Positions 35,890 through 44,200 of a DNA stretch of 64,000 nucleotides are shown in pieces. Numbering within the stretch: the stretch's first letter is position 1; each line of letters starts with the position of its first letter. Made by a program: the position numbers and the translations under genes. Below the pieces are notes generated by a model. It did not search any database. It was not told where the DNA came from and was given only the letters and a program-made list of their open reading frames with translations. The DNA is from Streptomyces griseorubiginosus (GTDB taxonomy: Bacteria > Actinomycetota > Actinomycetes > Streptomycetales > Streptomycetaceae): assembly GCF_001514195.1 (NCBI RefSeq), contig NZ_KQ948745.1, positions 124,001 to 188,000 of the forward strand, in the 5' to 3' direction.

Positions 35890-36900
35890 ATGACCGCGAG
35901 CTCCGATGTGATCGATGACGCCCCGAAGTCGACCGACGGCCCGACACCGCCCTCCGCGACCCTGGGCGGCGAGCAGAAACGCTCGATCGAGCAGATCACG
36001 CTGGTCCTCTTCATCACCGTCCCCTTCCTCGCTCTGCTCGCGGCGGTGCCGCTGGCGTGGGGCTGGGGTGTGAGCTGGCTTGACCTCGGTCTGCTGGTCT
36101 TCTTCTACTACCTCGGATGCCATGGCATCACGATCGGCTTCCACCGCTACTTCACGCACGGCTCCTTCAAGGCCAAGCGGCCGCTGCGGATCGCGCTGGC
36201 GATCGCGGGCTCGATGGCGGTCGAGGGCCCGCTGGTGCGCTGGGTGGCCGACCACCGCAAGCACCACAAGTTCTCCGACGCCGAGGGCGACCCCCACTCG
36301 CCGTGGCGGTTCGGCGAGACGGTCCCGGCGCTGATCAAGGGCCTGTGGTGGGCCCACATCGCCTGGATGTTCGACGAGGAGCAGACCCCGCAGGACAAGT
36401 ACGCGCCGGACCTGATCAAGGACCCGGCGATCAGGGCGATCTCGCGCCAGTTCATCTACTGGACGATGCTCTCGCTGGCCCTGCCCGCCGTGATCGGCGG
36501 TCTGGTGACGATGTCCTGGTGGGGCGCGTTCACCGGTTTCTTCTGGGGCTCGCTGGTCCGCGTCTGCCTCCTGCACCACGTGACCTGGTCGATCAACTCG
36601 ATCTGCCACGCGGTCGGCAAGCGGCCCTTCAAGTCGCGGGACCGCTCGGGCAACGTGTGGTGGCTGGCCGTGCTGTCCTGCGGTGAGTCCTGGCACAACC
36701 TGCACCACGCCGACCCGACCTCGGCGCGGCACGGGGTGATGCGGGGGCAGGTGGACTCCTCGGCGCGGATCATCCGCTGGTTCGAGCTGCTCGGCTGGGC
36801 GTACGACGTGCGCTGGCCGTCACGCTCGCGTATCGATTCCCGCCGGATCACGGACGGGGACGGCTCCCGGCGCAAGGAGGAGACCGCCGAGGCGGCATGA
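35890..36900 (+). CDS. Membrane acyl-CoA/acyl-lipid delta-9 desaturase
   Basis: 336 residues. It introduces cis double bonds into fatty acyl chains with O2 at a di-iron centre. All three His boxes are visible: HRYFTH (box 1), HRKHH (box 2) and HNLHH (box 3). Four TM helices (about residues 38-60, 62-82, 195-215 and 218-240) place them on the cytosolic face. Its stop overlaps the TetR gene start (ATGA at 36897), so desaturase and regulator are coupled. Confidence 0.93.
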   Translation: MTASSDVIDDAPKSTDGPTPPSATLGGEQKRSIEQITLVLFITVPFLALLAAVPLAWGWGVSWLDLGLLVFFYYLGCHGITIGFHRYFTHGSFKAKRPLRIALAIAGSMAVEGPLVRWVADHRKHHKFSDAEGDPHSPWRFGETVPALIKGLWWAHIAWMFDEEQTPQDKYAPDLIKDPAIRAISRQFIYWTMLSLALPAVIGGLVTMSWWGAFTGFFWGSLVRVCLLHHVTWSINSICHAVGKRPFKSRDRSGNVWWLAVLSCGESWHNLHHADPTSARHGVMRGQVDSSARIIRWFELLGWAYDVRWPSRSRIDSRRITDGDGSRRKEETAEAA

Positions 36901-37577
36901 TGGACGCCGTGGCGACCGACTCCAGCAGTACCCCGAGTGACGAAGCGAAGCCGCGGCGTGCCCGGCGCACCCGGATGACGGGTGCCGAGCGCCGCGCGCA
37001 GCTTCTGGAGATCGGTCGCACCCTCTTCGCGGCGAAGGGCTTCGAGGCCACCTCGGTGGAGGAGATCGCGGCGAAGGCGGGCGTCTCCAAGCCGGTGGTG
37101 TACGAGCACTTCGGCGGCAAGGAGGGGCTGTACGCGGTGGTGGTGGACCGCGAGATGCGGCGGCTGCTGGACATGGTGACGAGTTCGCTGACCGCGGGGC
37201 ATCCCCGGGAGCTGTGCGAGCAGGCGGCGTTCGCGCTCCTCGACTACATCGAGGAGTTCACGGACGGTTTCCGCATCCTGGTCCGCGACTCCCCGATCCC
37301 CCAGTCCACGGGTTCCTTCGCCTCGCTCATCTCGGACATCGCCACGCAGGTGGAGGACATCCTGGGCCGCGAGTTCAAGAGCCGCGGCTTCGACCCGAAA
37401 CTGGCCCCGCTGTACGCCCAGGCCCTGGTCGGCATGGTCGCCCTGACCGGCCAGTGGTGGCTGGACGTGCGCCGCCCGAAGAAGGCGGAGGTCGCCGCGC
37501 ACCTGGTCAACCTGGCCTGGCACGGCCTGGACGGCCTGGAGGCGAAGCCGCACCTGATAGGGCGCCGGAAGAGCTGA
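36897..37577 (+). CDS. TetR-family regulator, probable lipid-responsive repressor of the desaturase
   Basis: 226 residues. The HTH is clear (ATSVEEIAAKAGVSKPVVYEHF), preceded by a basic arm RRARRTRMTGAERRAQLL. The C-terminal domain contains FRILVRDSPIPQSTGSF, typical of actinobacterial TetR proteins linked to fatty-acid genes. Coupling with the desaturase and the CCGTA/TACGG dyads in front of that gene suggest autoregulation; this is inference. Start at 36897, or the overlapping ATG at 36900. Confidence 0.88.
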   Translation: MMDAVATDSSSTPSDEAKPRRARRTRMTGAERRAQLLEIGRTLFAAKGFEATSVEEIAAKAGVSKPVVYEHFGGKEGLYAVVVDREMRRLLDMVTSSLTAGHPRELCEQAAFALLDYIEEFTDGFRILVRDSPIPQSTGSFASLISDIATQVEDILGREFKSRGFDPKLAPLYAQALVGMVALTGQWWLDVRRPKKAEVAAHLVNLAWHGLDGLEAKPHLIGRRKS

Positions 37578-37591
37578 AGGGGCTGGACGGG

Positions 37592-37858
37592 ATGGCGGAA
37601 CCGTCGGAGACGGTCTGCCGGGTCTGCGGATACGACGACGGGGTGGAGCCCTTCTGGGAGGGGGGCCGGCCCGACGAGGGGGCCATCTGCCCGTGCTGCG
37701 GGAACGAGCCCGGCATGAGCGATGTCAGCGTGATGGGCCTGCGCGGCTACCGCGGCTACTGGCTCGGCCAGGGCGTCCCCTGGAACTCGCCGGGCTCACG
37801 CCCCAAGGACTGGGACATCCTGGAGCAGGTCGAGCGCATCCCGGCGGAGTGGCGCTGA
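37592..37858 (+). CDS. Small CPCC-type zinc-ribbon protein
   Basis: 88 residues. CRVCG (Cys 9 and 12) and CPCCGNEPG (Cys 33, 35 and 36) form a probable zinc ribbon; the C-terminus includes WNSPGSRPKDWDILEQ and EWR. Similar short proteins occur widely with unknown function. ATG at 37592, with GAAGGGG about 12 bases before, 14 bases after the TetR stop, so likely the third gene of the desaturase operon. Confidence 0.78.
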   Translation: MAEPSETVCRVCGYDDGVEPFWEGGRPDEGAICPCCGNEPGMSDVSVMGLRGYRGYWLGQGVPWNSPGSRPKDWDILEQVERIPAEWR

Positions 37859-37873
37859 CCCGTCACCGCCCGC

Positions 37874-37911
37874 ACGACGGCCCGTGCACCTCGTGGTGCA
37901 CGGGCCGTCGT
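37874..37911. terminator. Bidirectional hairpin terminator
   Basis: A perfect 16-bp stem (37874-37889 with 37896-37911; core GGCCCGTGCAC) and a 6-base loop between the convergent zinc-ribbon and CsbD genes. Confidence 0.9.
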
Positions 37912-37927
37912 CGTGTTCTGTCGCGGG

Positions 37928-38101
37928 TCAGTGCTTGAAGACGTCCTTGGTCTTCTCCTTGGCCTGGCGAGCGTCGCCCTTGGACTGTGCGGCACGGCCC
38001 TCGGCTTCCATGCGCTCGTTGCCGACCGCGCGCCCCACCGTCTCCTTGGCCTTGCCCTTGGCCTGCTCCACCTTGGCCTTGGCCTTCTGGTCTCCTGCCA
38101 C
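37928..38101 (-). CDS. CsbD-family stress protein
   Basis: 57 residues, Lys/Glu/Ala-rich and helical: KAKAKVEQAKGKAKETVGRA followed by NERMEAEGRAAQSKGDARQ is the typical CsbD pattern. CsbD proteins are induced under general stress (sigma-B regulon in other Gram-positives); their mechanism is unknown. GTG at 38101 is preferred because GGGAG is about 9 bases upstream and the protein then starts MAGDQKAK; a GTG at 38110 is also in frame. Confidence 0.88.
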   Translation of the reverse strand: MAGDQKAKAKVEQAKGKAKETVGRAVGNERMEAEGRAAQSKGDARQAKEKTKDVFKH

Positions 38102-38174
38102 GGTTCTCACTCCCAGCGATGGACGACTTCGCTTTCATCACTGCGGGTGACCCCTGACGGCCCGCTCAAACCCG

Positions 38175-38969
38175 TCAGTTCTCCTTGCGCGCCACCGCGA
38201 AGACGCGGCGGAACGGGAACGGGGTGCCGTGCGGGCCCCTCGGATACGCCTCGCGCAGGGCCGACCGGTACGCGGCCAGGAACCCCTCCCTGGCGCCCGG
38301 GTCGTCGGCGAGGGCGGCCAGGAGCGGGCGCAGGCCCGTGCCCTTCACCCAGTCCAGGACCGGGTCCTCACCCTGGAGCAGGTGCACGTAGGTCGTCTCC
38401 CAGGCGTCGACCTCGCAGCCCAGGTCGGCCAGCACCGCCAAATACGCCTCGGTCGTGAGCACGGCGTCCTCGTGGCGCAGGGCGTCCGCGAGGCCCGCGG
38501 ACTCCGCCAGCTCGCGCATCAGGCGGTGGCTCGGGGAGCCGAAGTTGCCGGGGACCTGGAAGGCGAAGGTGCCGCCGGGGGCGAGCCCGGCGATCCACTC
38601 GGCGAACCGCTCCACGTGCCCCGGCACCCACTGGAGCGTGGCATTGCTGATGATCAGGTCGTACGGCTGCGCGGGCGCCCAGGTGCGCACGTCCGCGTGG
38701 GCGAAGTCGAGGCTCCCGCCGCCGGCCGTGGGCCCCGCGTACTCGACCCGTGCCTTGTCGAGCATCTCGGCCGAGTTGTCGTAGCCGGTGATCCGGGCGG
38801 TGGGCCAGCGAGTGGCGAGGAGTGTGGTCACGTTGCCGGGGCCGCAGCCCAGGTCGGCGATCAGGGGCGACCGGCCGGGCAGGTCCGGGACCCTGGAGAG
38901 GAGGTCGGTGAAGGGGCGGGCGCGGTGGCCGGCGTGGCGGAGGTACTGAGCGGGGTCCCAGGTCGTCAT
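38175..38969 (-). CDS. tam: Trans-aconitate 2-methyltransferase
   Basis: 264 residues. It methylates trans-aconitate, a TCA-cycle by-product that inhibits aconitase, with AdoMet. N-terminal YLRHAGHRARPFTDLL and motif I IADLGCGPGNVT, then YDLIISNATLQWV and GGTFAFQVPGNF are family-typical. Start ATG at 38969. Divergent from a MarR regulator across a 104-bp region with three tandem 15-bp repeats, so likely under its control. Confidence 0.9.
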   Translation of the reverse strand: MTTWDPAQYLRHAGHRARPFTDLLSRVPDLPGRSPLIADLGCGPGNVTTLLATRWPTARITGYDNSAEMLDKARVEYAGPTAGGGSLDFAHADVRTWAPAQPYDLIISNATLQWVPGHVERFAEWIAGLAPGGTFAFQVPGNFGSPSHRLMRELAESAGLADALRHEDAVLTTEAYLAVLADLGCEVDAWETTYVHLLQGEDPVLDWVKGTGLRPLLAALADDPGAREGFLAAYRSALREAYPRGPHGTPFPFRRVFAVARKEN

Positions 38970-38994
38970 GGGGCTCAGTGTTCCCGCCTTTTTA

Positions 38995-39046
38995 TCTTGA
39001 CGTCAAGAGGATCGATATCAAGAGACTCCACATCAAGAGACTTCAC
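38995..39046. promoter_or_regulatory. Tandem 15-bp repeats and palindrome, candidate MarR operator
   Basis: TCTTGACGTCAAGA (38995-39008) is a perfect palindrome. It leads into three contiguous 15-bp units beginning GTCAAGAG (39002), ATCAAGAG (39017) and ATCAAGAG (39032). The array sits in the middle of the tam/MarR divergent promoter region. Confidence 0.6.
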
Positions 39047-39073
39047 ATCGACACAACCACTACACTGATCGTC

Positions 39074-39571
39074 ATGGAGGACGAGGTCGATCGGCTGGTC
39101 GCTGCGTGGCGCCGGGAGCGCCCTGACCTCGACGTGGAACCGCTCGAGGTGCTCAGCCGGGTGAGCAGACTGGCCCGGCACCTGGACCGGGCGCGCCGGC
39201 TGGCCTTCGCCGAGCACAGCCTGGAGCCCTGGGAGTTCGACGTGCTGACCGCGCTCCGGCGCGCGGGGACGCCGTACCAGCTCTCCCCGGGGCAGCTGCT
39301 GACGCAGACTCTGGTCACCTCGGGCACCATGACCAACCGCATCGACCGGCTGGCCAAGAAGGGCCTGGTGGAGCGGCTGCCCGATCCGAGCGACCGGCGC
39401 GGAGTGCTGGTCAGGCTCACCGAGGACGGCAAGGACCGCGCGGACCAGGCCCTCGCCGGTCTGCTGGAACAGGAACGCGCGATCCTCGCCGAGCTCTCCC
39501 GCGCCCAGCGCGGGGAACTGGCCGGTCTGCTACGCCAGTTGACCGCCCCGTTCGACAACATCCCCGGCTAG
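39074..39571 (+). CDS. MarR-family transcriptional regulator
   Basis: 165 residues. Winged-helix HTH: LEPWEFDVLTALRRAG, SPGQLLTQTLVTSGTMTNRIDRLAKKGLVER, and wing PDPSDRRGVLVRLTEDG. Divergent from tam; a 15-bp repeat array lies 28-79 bases upstream. No ribosome-binding site precedes the ATG at 39074, but TACACT at 39061-39066 ends 7 bases before it, so the mRNA is probably leaderless. The last 42 bases are duplicated at the 3' end of the convergent LuxR gene. Confidence 0.9.
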   Translation: MEDEVDRLVAAWRRERPDLDVEPLEVLSRVSRLARHLDRARRLAFAEHSLEPWEFDVLTALRRAGTPYQLSPGQLLTQTLVTSGTMTNRIDRLAKKGLVERLPDPSDRRGVLVRLTEDGKDRADQALAGLLEQERAILAELSRAQRGELAGLLRQLTAPFDNIPG

Positions 39572-39572
39572 G
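39530..39572 (+). repeat. Copy 1 of a 43-bp direct repeat shared by two gene 3' ends
   Basis: CTACGCCAG...CCCCGGCTAGG at the end of the MarR gene matches 39719-39761 at 38 of 43 positions (189-bp offset). In this copy it encodes the last residues LRQLTAPFDNIPG and the stop. Confidence 0.8.
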
Positions 39573-39718
39573 CGCTCCGCAGGGAGAGCCGATCGGGTGG
39601 TCCCGGGCCGGCGTCGGACGGCGGTGCCGTTGCGACGCGTCGCGCCCGCGCGGCGGAGCCGCCTGCCGGCACAGCCCCGCGTGACGTCGCACCGGCGATA
39701 ATCAGGCGGCCCAGTCCC

Positions 39719-39761
39719 CTACGCCAACTGCCCGCCCCGTTCGACGACATCCCCGGCCAGG
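39719..39761 (+). repeat. Copy 2 of the 43-bp direct repeat
   Basis: The same sequence, read on the opposite strand, encodes the last residues (LAGDVVERGGQLA) and stop codon of the LuxR response regulator. Confidence 0.8.
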
Positions 39762-40486
39762 TCGGCCGGCCCCACACCCGCGCGCCGCGCCAACGCGACG
39801 GCGGCCAGGGTGGAGTGGACGCCCAGCTTGCCGAGGACGTTCTGCATATGGGTGCGGACGGTGTGCGGGGAGAGGAACAGCCGCTCGGCGACCGCCTTGC
39901 GGCCCAGCCCGGCCACCATGCAGCGCAGCACCTCGCGCTCCCGCGGGGTGAGGGACTCCACCAGGCGCTCGCTCTCGGTGCGGTGCTTGCGGGCGGCGGT
40001 GAGCTCGCGCAGGACGCCGGTGAGCAGCGCGGGCGGCAGATGGGTCTCGTCCCGCAGGACCCCCCGGATGACGGTGAGCAGCCGGGACAGCGAGCAGTCC
40101 TTGGCGACCCAGCCCGAGGCGCCCGCCTGAAGCGCGAGCGCGGCCCGGCGCGGGTCGTCCTTCTCGGCGAGCACGACGATCCGGACCGCCGGCTGCGCCG
40201 TACGGACCCCGGCGACCAGCGAGATGCCGTCGACCAGACCGTCCTCGTTGCCCTCCTGCACGGAGACCGCGGGCCTGATGCCCTGGACGTTGCCGCCCAG
40301 GTCGGCGTCGACGAGCAGGACGTCGAAGCGGCGGCCCTCGGCGGCCGCGCGCTCCAGCGAGCGCAGCGCGGCAGGACCGCTGCCGGCCGCGGAGACCTCC
40401 ACGTCCGGCTCGGCCGCGAGCGCCGCGGCGAGCGATTCGGCGAAGATGCGATGGTCGTCGACGACCAGGACTCGGATGCGAACCAC
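39719..40486 (-). CDS. LuxR/NarL-family response regulator
   Basis: 255 residues. N-terminal receiver: VLVVDDHRIFAE with the acidic pair, LLVDADLGG with the phospho-acceptor Asp, and GWVAKD with the conserved Lys. C-terminal LuxR HTH: LTPREREVLRCMVAGLGRKAVAERLFLSPHTVRTHMQN. No kinase adjacent; the orphan kinase at 25647-26954 is a formal candidate. GTG at 40486 has GGAAGGGGG upstream. Its C-terminal 14 residues derive from the duplicated 43-bp segment. Confidence 0.9.
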   Translation of the reverse strand: MVRIRVLVVDDHRIFAESLAAALAAEPDVEVSAAGSGPAALRSLERAAAEGRRFDVLLVDADLGGNVQGIRPAVSVQEGNEDGLVDGISLVAGVRTAQPAVRIVVLAEKDDPRRAALALQAGASGWVAKDCSLSRLLTVIRGVLRDETHLPPALLTGVLRELTAARKHRTESERLVESLTPREREVLRCMVAGLGRKAVAERLFLSPHTVRTHMQNVLGKLGVHSTLAAVALARRAGVGPADLAGDVVERGGQLA

Positions 40487-40773
40487 GTAACCCCCTTCCC
40501 CGAGCTCTCGAAGAGCAGGGGATACCCCATCGCCATCGTCTGAGGACGACTCGGGAGACGACACCGCCGCGAGTACGACGCCTGAAGCACGATGGCCGCA
40601 CGGCCGCCGCCGCGCAAGAACTGCTACCCCCACTTCGGGCGCCGTACCCGACTGTCTCGCCCCCCTGCATCAGCACCGGCCCCCACCGGTGCTGTTCATC
40701 AGGGTACGGCCGGGGGGCAGGAGCGGAAGGTTATTTGCAGAACTGGCCGTCCGGGGCGTTTATGGTGAGCCGC

Positions 40774-41220
40774 ATGTTTCGTCTGGAGACAGAAGTCGAC
40801 AAGGCCCGGCTCGATCTGCTCCGCACCCGGCTGCGGGACGCCAACACGGCGGCCTCCCCGGTGCTCCGCGCCCTGCGCGGAACCCCAGGTGAACGGGAAC
40901 TCCCGCTCCACCTCTGGGTGGTGGACGAGACCGGCGCCCTGGCGGGCGGACTGGTCGGCCACACCTGGACGAGCTGGCTCCACGTGACCTATCTCTGGGT
41001 CGACGAACGGCACCGCGGGGCGGGCCTGGGTTCGCAGTTGCTCGCACAGGCGGAGCGAACGGCGCGTCACGAGCGGGGCTGCACCTCCGTGCGCCTGGAG
41101 ACCTGGGACTTCCAGGCGCCGGAGTTCTACCGGAAGCAGGGGTACGACGTGGTGTGCGTGATCCCGGACTATCCGCCGGGGGTCACGGAGTTCACGCTGA
41201 CCAAGCGGCTCAGCCCCTGA
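40774..41220 (+). CDS. GNAT-family N-acetyltransferase
   Basis: 148 residues. GNAT fold: LHVTYLWVDERHRGAGLGSQLLAQAERTARHERG carries the acetyl-CoA pyrophosphate loop (R-G-A-G-L-G), and FYRKQGYDVV is motif B. Substrate unknown. ATG at 40774; an in-frame ATG at 40762 is an alternative. The 3' end overlaps the convergent membrane protein gene by 11 bases. Confidence 0.85.
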   Translation: MFRLETEVDKARLDLLRTRLRDANTAASPVLRALRGTPGERELPLHLWVVDETGALAGGLVGHTWTSWLHVTYLWVDERHRGAGLGSQLLAQAERTARHERGCTSVRLETWDFQAPEFYRKQGYDVVCVIPDYPPGVTEFTLTKRLSP

Positions 41221-41998
41221 AGCGCCAGGAGCCCGGATCGTCCGCGGGTTCCAGGCCGAGCTCGCTCGCGATGCCGGCCGCGCGGCGGTGCGAGACGTCG
41301 GGGTAGTGCCCGGGGTGCACCTCGACGAAGCCGTTGGGGTCGGCGGCGGCCGTGCGCAGGGCCTCGCGGAGGATGTGCTCCTGCTCCGCCAGCCTGGCCC
41401 GCTCCTCCCGTCGGCGGGAGACGGTCGCGCCCCGGCGGGCCGTGGCCGCGACCACGCTGAGCGCGATCAGCGCGAACGCCCCGACGCTCAGCACGTCCCG
41501 CGTCGCGTCCAGGTCTCCCGGCATCCGGGGGCGCAGTTCACCCCGGGGGTCGGCGAGCACGGTGACGCGCTGGCCGAGGGCGAAGCTGCCGGACCCGGCC
41601 TGGAGGGCGGGGCCGGGGAGCCGGGTGCCGTCGCGGCGGGCGAGGGCGTAATCGTAGGTGTGGTCGGCCCGGCTCTGGTCGGGGTCGAGCCACTCGCGCA
41701 CGACGGTCGCGCTGATCCGCTCGCCCCGCCGCTCCAGGGTGAGGTCGTCGCGAGCCAGGTCGGCGATGTACACGGCCACCAGGGAGGCGCCCACCACGAG
41801 GAGCGCCGCGGACAGGCCGGTCTCGTCGGCGGCGAGTTTCGTCAGCAGCACGGCGAGGAGCACGCCGTGGGCGATCCACAGGGGCACCAGGAGGCCGGAG
41901 CCCTGGTGGTCCGCCAGCACGAAGAGGCCGGCGATCGCGGCAAGCGCGTAGCAGCCGATGCCGATCGCCGACAGGATGCGATGACGCCCTCGACTCAC
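41210..41998 (-). CDS. Membrane protein with DUF3592-like domain
   Basis: 262 residues. Three TM helices near the N-terminus (about residues 10-30, 36-53 and 62-80), a beta-rich domain (about 85-155, SATVVREWLDPDQSRADHTYDYAL) resembling DUF3592, a fourth TM (about 168-185) and a charged cytosolic C-terminus. Function unknown. Monocistronic; overlaps the convergent GNAT gene by 11 bases. Confidence 0.75.
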   Translation of the reverse strand: MSRGRHRILSAIGIGCYALAAIAGLFVLADHQGSGLLVPLWIAHGVLLAVLLTKLAADETGLSAALLVVGASLVAVYIADLARDDLTLERRGERISATVVREWLDPDQSRADHTYDYALARRDGTRLPGPALQAGSGSFALGQRVTVLADPRGELRPRMPGDLDATRDVLSVGAFALIALSVVAATARRGATVSRRREERARLAEQEHILREALRTAAADPNGFVEVHPGHYPDVSHRRAAGIASELGLEPADDPGSWRFRG

Positions 41999-42086
41999 GC
42001 TCCGAACCTACTGGGGCGTACGTCAGGGTGAGGCCCGGCTTTCCCCAAGTTCGGATCAAGCCGGGCAAAACAGCGGTCAGCCGGTC

Positions 42087-43238
42087 TCAGGACAGGCGCC
42101 GGGCCCCCGCGGAGGGAACCGCCTCGAAGACCCGCGGAGCGGTGAACTCCGCGGCGGCGAAGGCCTCTTCGACCGCCTTGGTGATGGCCGCCACGTCGGT
42201 CGCCTCGGCCAGCACGATCGCCGAGCCGCCGAAGCCGCCGCCGGTCATCCGGGCGCCCAGGGCACCGGAGGCGAGGGCGGTGTCGACGACCAGGTCCAGC
42301 TCCGGGCAGGAGATCCGGAAGTCGTCCCGCAGCGAGGCGTGGCCCGCGACCAGCACCGGGCCGATCGCGCGGGTCTCGCCCGACTCCAGCAGGGCGACGA
42401 CCTTCTCGACCCGCTCGTCCTCGGTGACCACGTGCCGCACCAGGCGTACGGCCTCCTCGTCGTCGCCGAGCCGTCCGAGGGCCGCGTCGAGCTCGCCGTA
42501 GGGGATGTCCCGCAGCGCGTCGACGCCGAGCAGGGCCGCGCCCCGCTCGCAGCCGGCGCGGCGCTTGCCGTACTCGCCCTCGCTGTGCGAGTGCTTGACC
42601 TGTGTGTCGACGACGAGCAGGACCATGCCCTCGGCGGCGAGGTCGAAGGGGATCTGCTTCTGGGACAGGTCCCGGGTGTCGAGGAACAGGGCGTGGCCGC
42701 TCTCGCAGCAGGCGGACGCGGTCTGGTCCATGATCCCGGTGGGGGCGCCGACGTAGACGTTCTCGGCGCGCTGGCACAGGCGGGCCAACTGCCAGCGCTG
42801 GAGGCCGAGTTCGTACAGGTCGTTCAGGGCGAGCGCGACGACGACCTCCAGGGCCGCCGAGGAGGACAGGCCCGCGCCCGACGGCACCGTCGAGGTGAGG
42901 TGGATGTCCGCGCCGGTGACCGGGTGGCCGGCCTCGCGCAGCGCCCAGACCACTCCGGCCGGGTAGGCGGTCCAGTTCCGGTCGCTCTCCGGGGCGAGGT
43001 CGTCCAGGCGCAGCTCGACGACGCCGCCCTCGACGTCGCCCGAGTGCAGCCGCAGGACCCCGTCGGTGCGCCGGGAGACGGCCGCGGTCGCGGTGTGCGG
43101 CAGCGCGAAGGGCATCACGAAGCCGTCGTTGTAGTCGGTGTGCTCACCGATGAGGTTGACGCGGCCGGGCGCCGACCAGACACCTTCGGGGTCGGTCCCG
43201 TACAGCTCGACGAAACCGTCCCGCACCTGCTGTGCCAC
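42087..43238 (-). CDS. galK: Galactokinase
   Basis: 383 residues. It phosphorylates galactose at C1, the first committed Leloir step. GHMP-kinase motifs: GRVNLIGEHTDYNDGFVMPF (galactose-binding), PSGAGLSSSAALEV (phosphate loop) and GARMTGGGFGGSAIVL (motif 3). GTG at 43238 has GAAGGAG 6-7 bases upstream, inside galE; the galE stop TAG shares its last base with this GTG. Third gene of the galT-galE-galK operon. Confidence 0.96.
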   Translation of the reverse strand: MAQQVRDGFVELYGTDPEGVWSAPGRVNLIGEHTDYNDGFVMPFALPHTATAAVSRRTDGVLRLHSGDVEGGVVELRLDDLAPESDRNWTAYPAGVVWALREAGHPVTGADIHLTSTVPSGAGLSSSAALEVVVALALNDLYELGLQRWQLARLCQRAENVYVGAPTGIMDQTASACCESGHALFLDTRDLSQKQIPFDLAAEGMVLLVVDTQVKHSHSEGEYGKRRAGCERGAALLGVDALRDIPYGELDAALGRLGDDEEAVRLVRHVVTEDERVEKVVALLESGETRAIGPVLVAGHASLRDDFRISCPELDLVVDTALASGALGARMTGGGFGGSAIVLAEATDVAAITKAVEEAFAAAEFTAPRVFEAVPSAGARRLS

Positions 43239-44200
43239 TACTGCTCCTTCGCGATGTGCTGCGCGAACTCCCAGGCGTCCGCGACGATCCCCGCGAGGTC
43301 CGCGCGGGTCGGGTTCCAGCCCAGCTTCTCGCGGGCGGTGGCGGCGGAGGCGACCAGGGTGGCCGGGTCGCCGCCCCGACGGGGGGCCACGATCTCGGGG
43401 ATCGGGTGGCCGGTCACCTGGCGGACCGTCTCGATGACCTGGCGGACGGAGAAGCCCTCGCCGTTGCCGAGGTTGCAGATGAGGTGTTCGCCCGGCTCGG
43501 CCGCCTTCAGGGCGAGGAGGTGGGCGTCGGCCAGGTCGGCGACGTGGATGTAGTCGCGGACGCAGGTGCCGTCCGGGGTCGGGTAGTCCTCGCCGAAGAC
43601 CGAGATCGCCTCCCGCCTGCCCTGGGCGACCTGGAGGATCAGCGGGATGAGGTGCGACTCGGGGTCGTGCCGCTCGCCCTGGTTGCCGTAGGCGCCGGCG
43701 ACGTTGAAGTAGCGCAGGGAGACGGCGCCCAGGCCGTGCGCGTTCGCCTCGCTGGTGATCATGAAGTCGACGGCGAGCTTGGAGGCGCCGTACGGGTTGG
43801 TGGGCCTGGTGGGCGCCGACTCGACGATCGGCACCTCCTCGGGCTCCCCGTACGTGGCGGCCGTGGAGGAGAAGACGAGCTTCTTGACGCCGGCCTCGCG
43901 CATCGCGCCGAGCAGCGCCATGGTGCCGCCGACGTTGTTGTCCCAGTACTTCTCGGGCTTCACGACCGACTCGCCGACCTGCGAGAACGCGGCGAAGTGG
44001 AGCACACCGTCGTAGGAGGAGTCGAGCCACTTGGCGGCGTCGCGGATGTCGCCCTCGATGAACGAGGCGCCCGCGGGCACTCCCTCGCGGAAGCCGGTGG
44101 AGAGGTTGTCGAGGACGACGACCTCGTGGCCCGCCTCGATGAGGTGCTGGGCCACGACCCCGCCGACATACCCCGCGCCACCTGTCACCAGGTACTTCAT
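43238..44200 (-). CDS. galE: UDP-glucose 4-epimerase
   Basis: 320 residues, extended short-chain dehydrogenase fold. NAD-binding GGAGYVG at the N-terminus; catalytic Ser in VFSSTAATYG and Tyr-x3-Lys in NPYGASKLAVD; RYFNVAGA and DGTCVRDYIHV are GalE-typical. It interconverts UDP-galactose and UDP-glucose. Its ATG overlaps the galT stop (ATGA, 44197-44200). Confidence 0.96.
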   Translation of the reverse strand: MKYLVTGGAGYVGGVVAQHLIEAGHEVVVLDNLSTGFREGVPAGASFIEGDIRDAAKWLDSSYDGVLHFAAFSQVGESVVKPEKYWDNNVGGTMALLGAMREAGVKKLVFSSTAATYGEPEEVPIVESAPTRPTNPYGASKLAVDFMITSEANAHGLGAVSLRYFNVAGAYGNQGERHDPESHLIPLILQVAQGRREAISVFGEDYPTPDGTCVRDYIHVADLADAHLLALKAAEPGEHLICNLGNGEGFSVRQVIETVRQVTGHPIPEIVAPRRGGDPATLVASAATAREKLGWNPTRADLAGIVADAWEFAQHIAKEQ

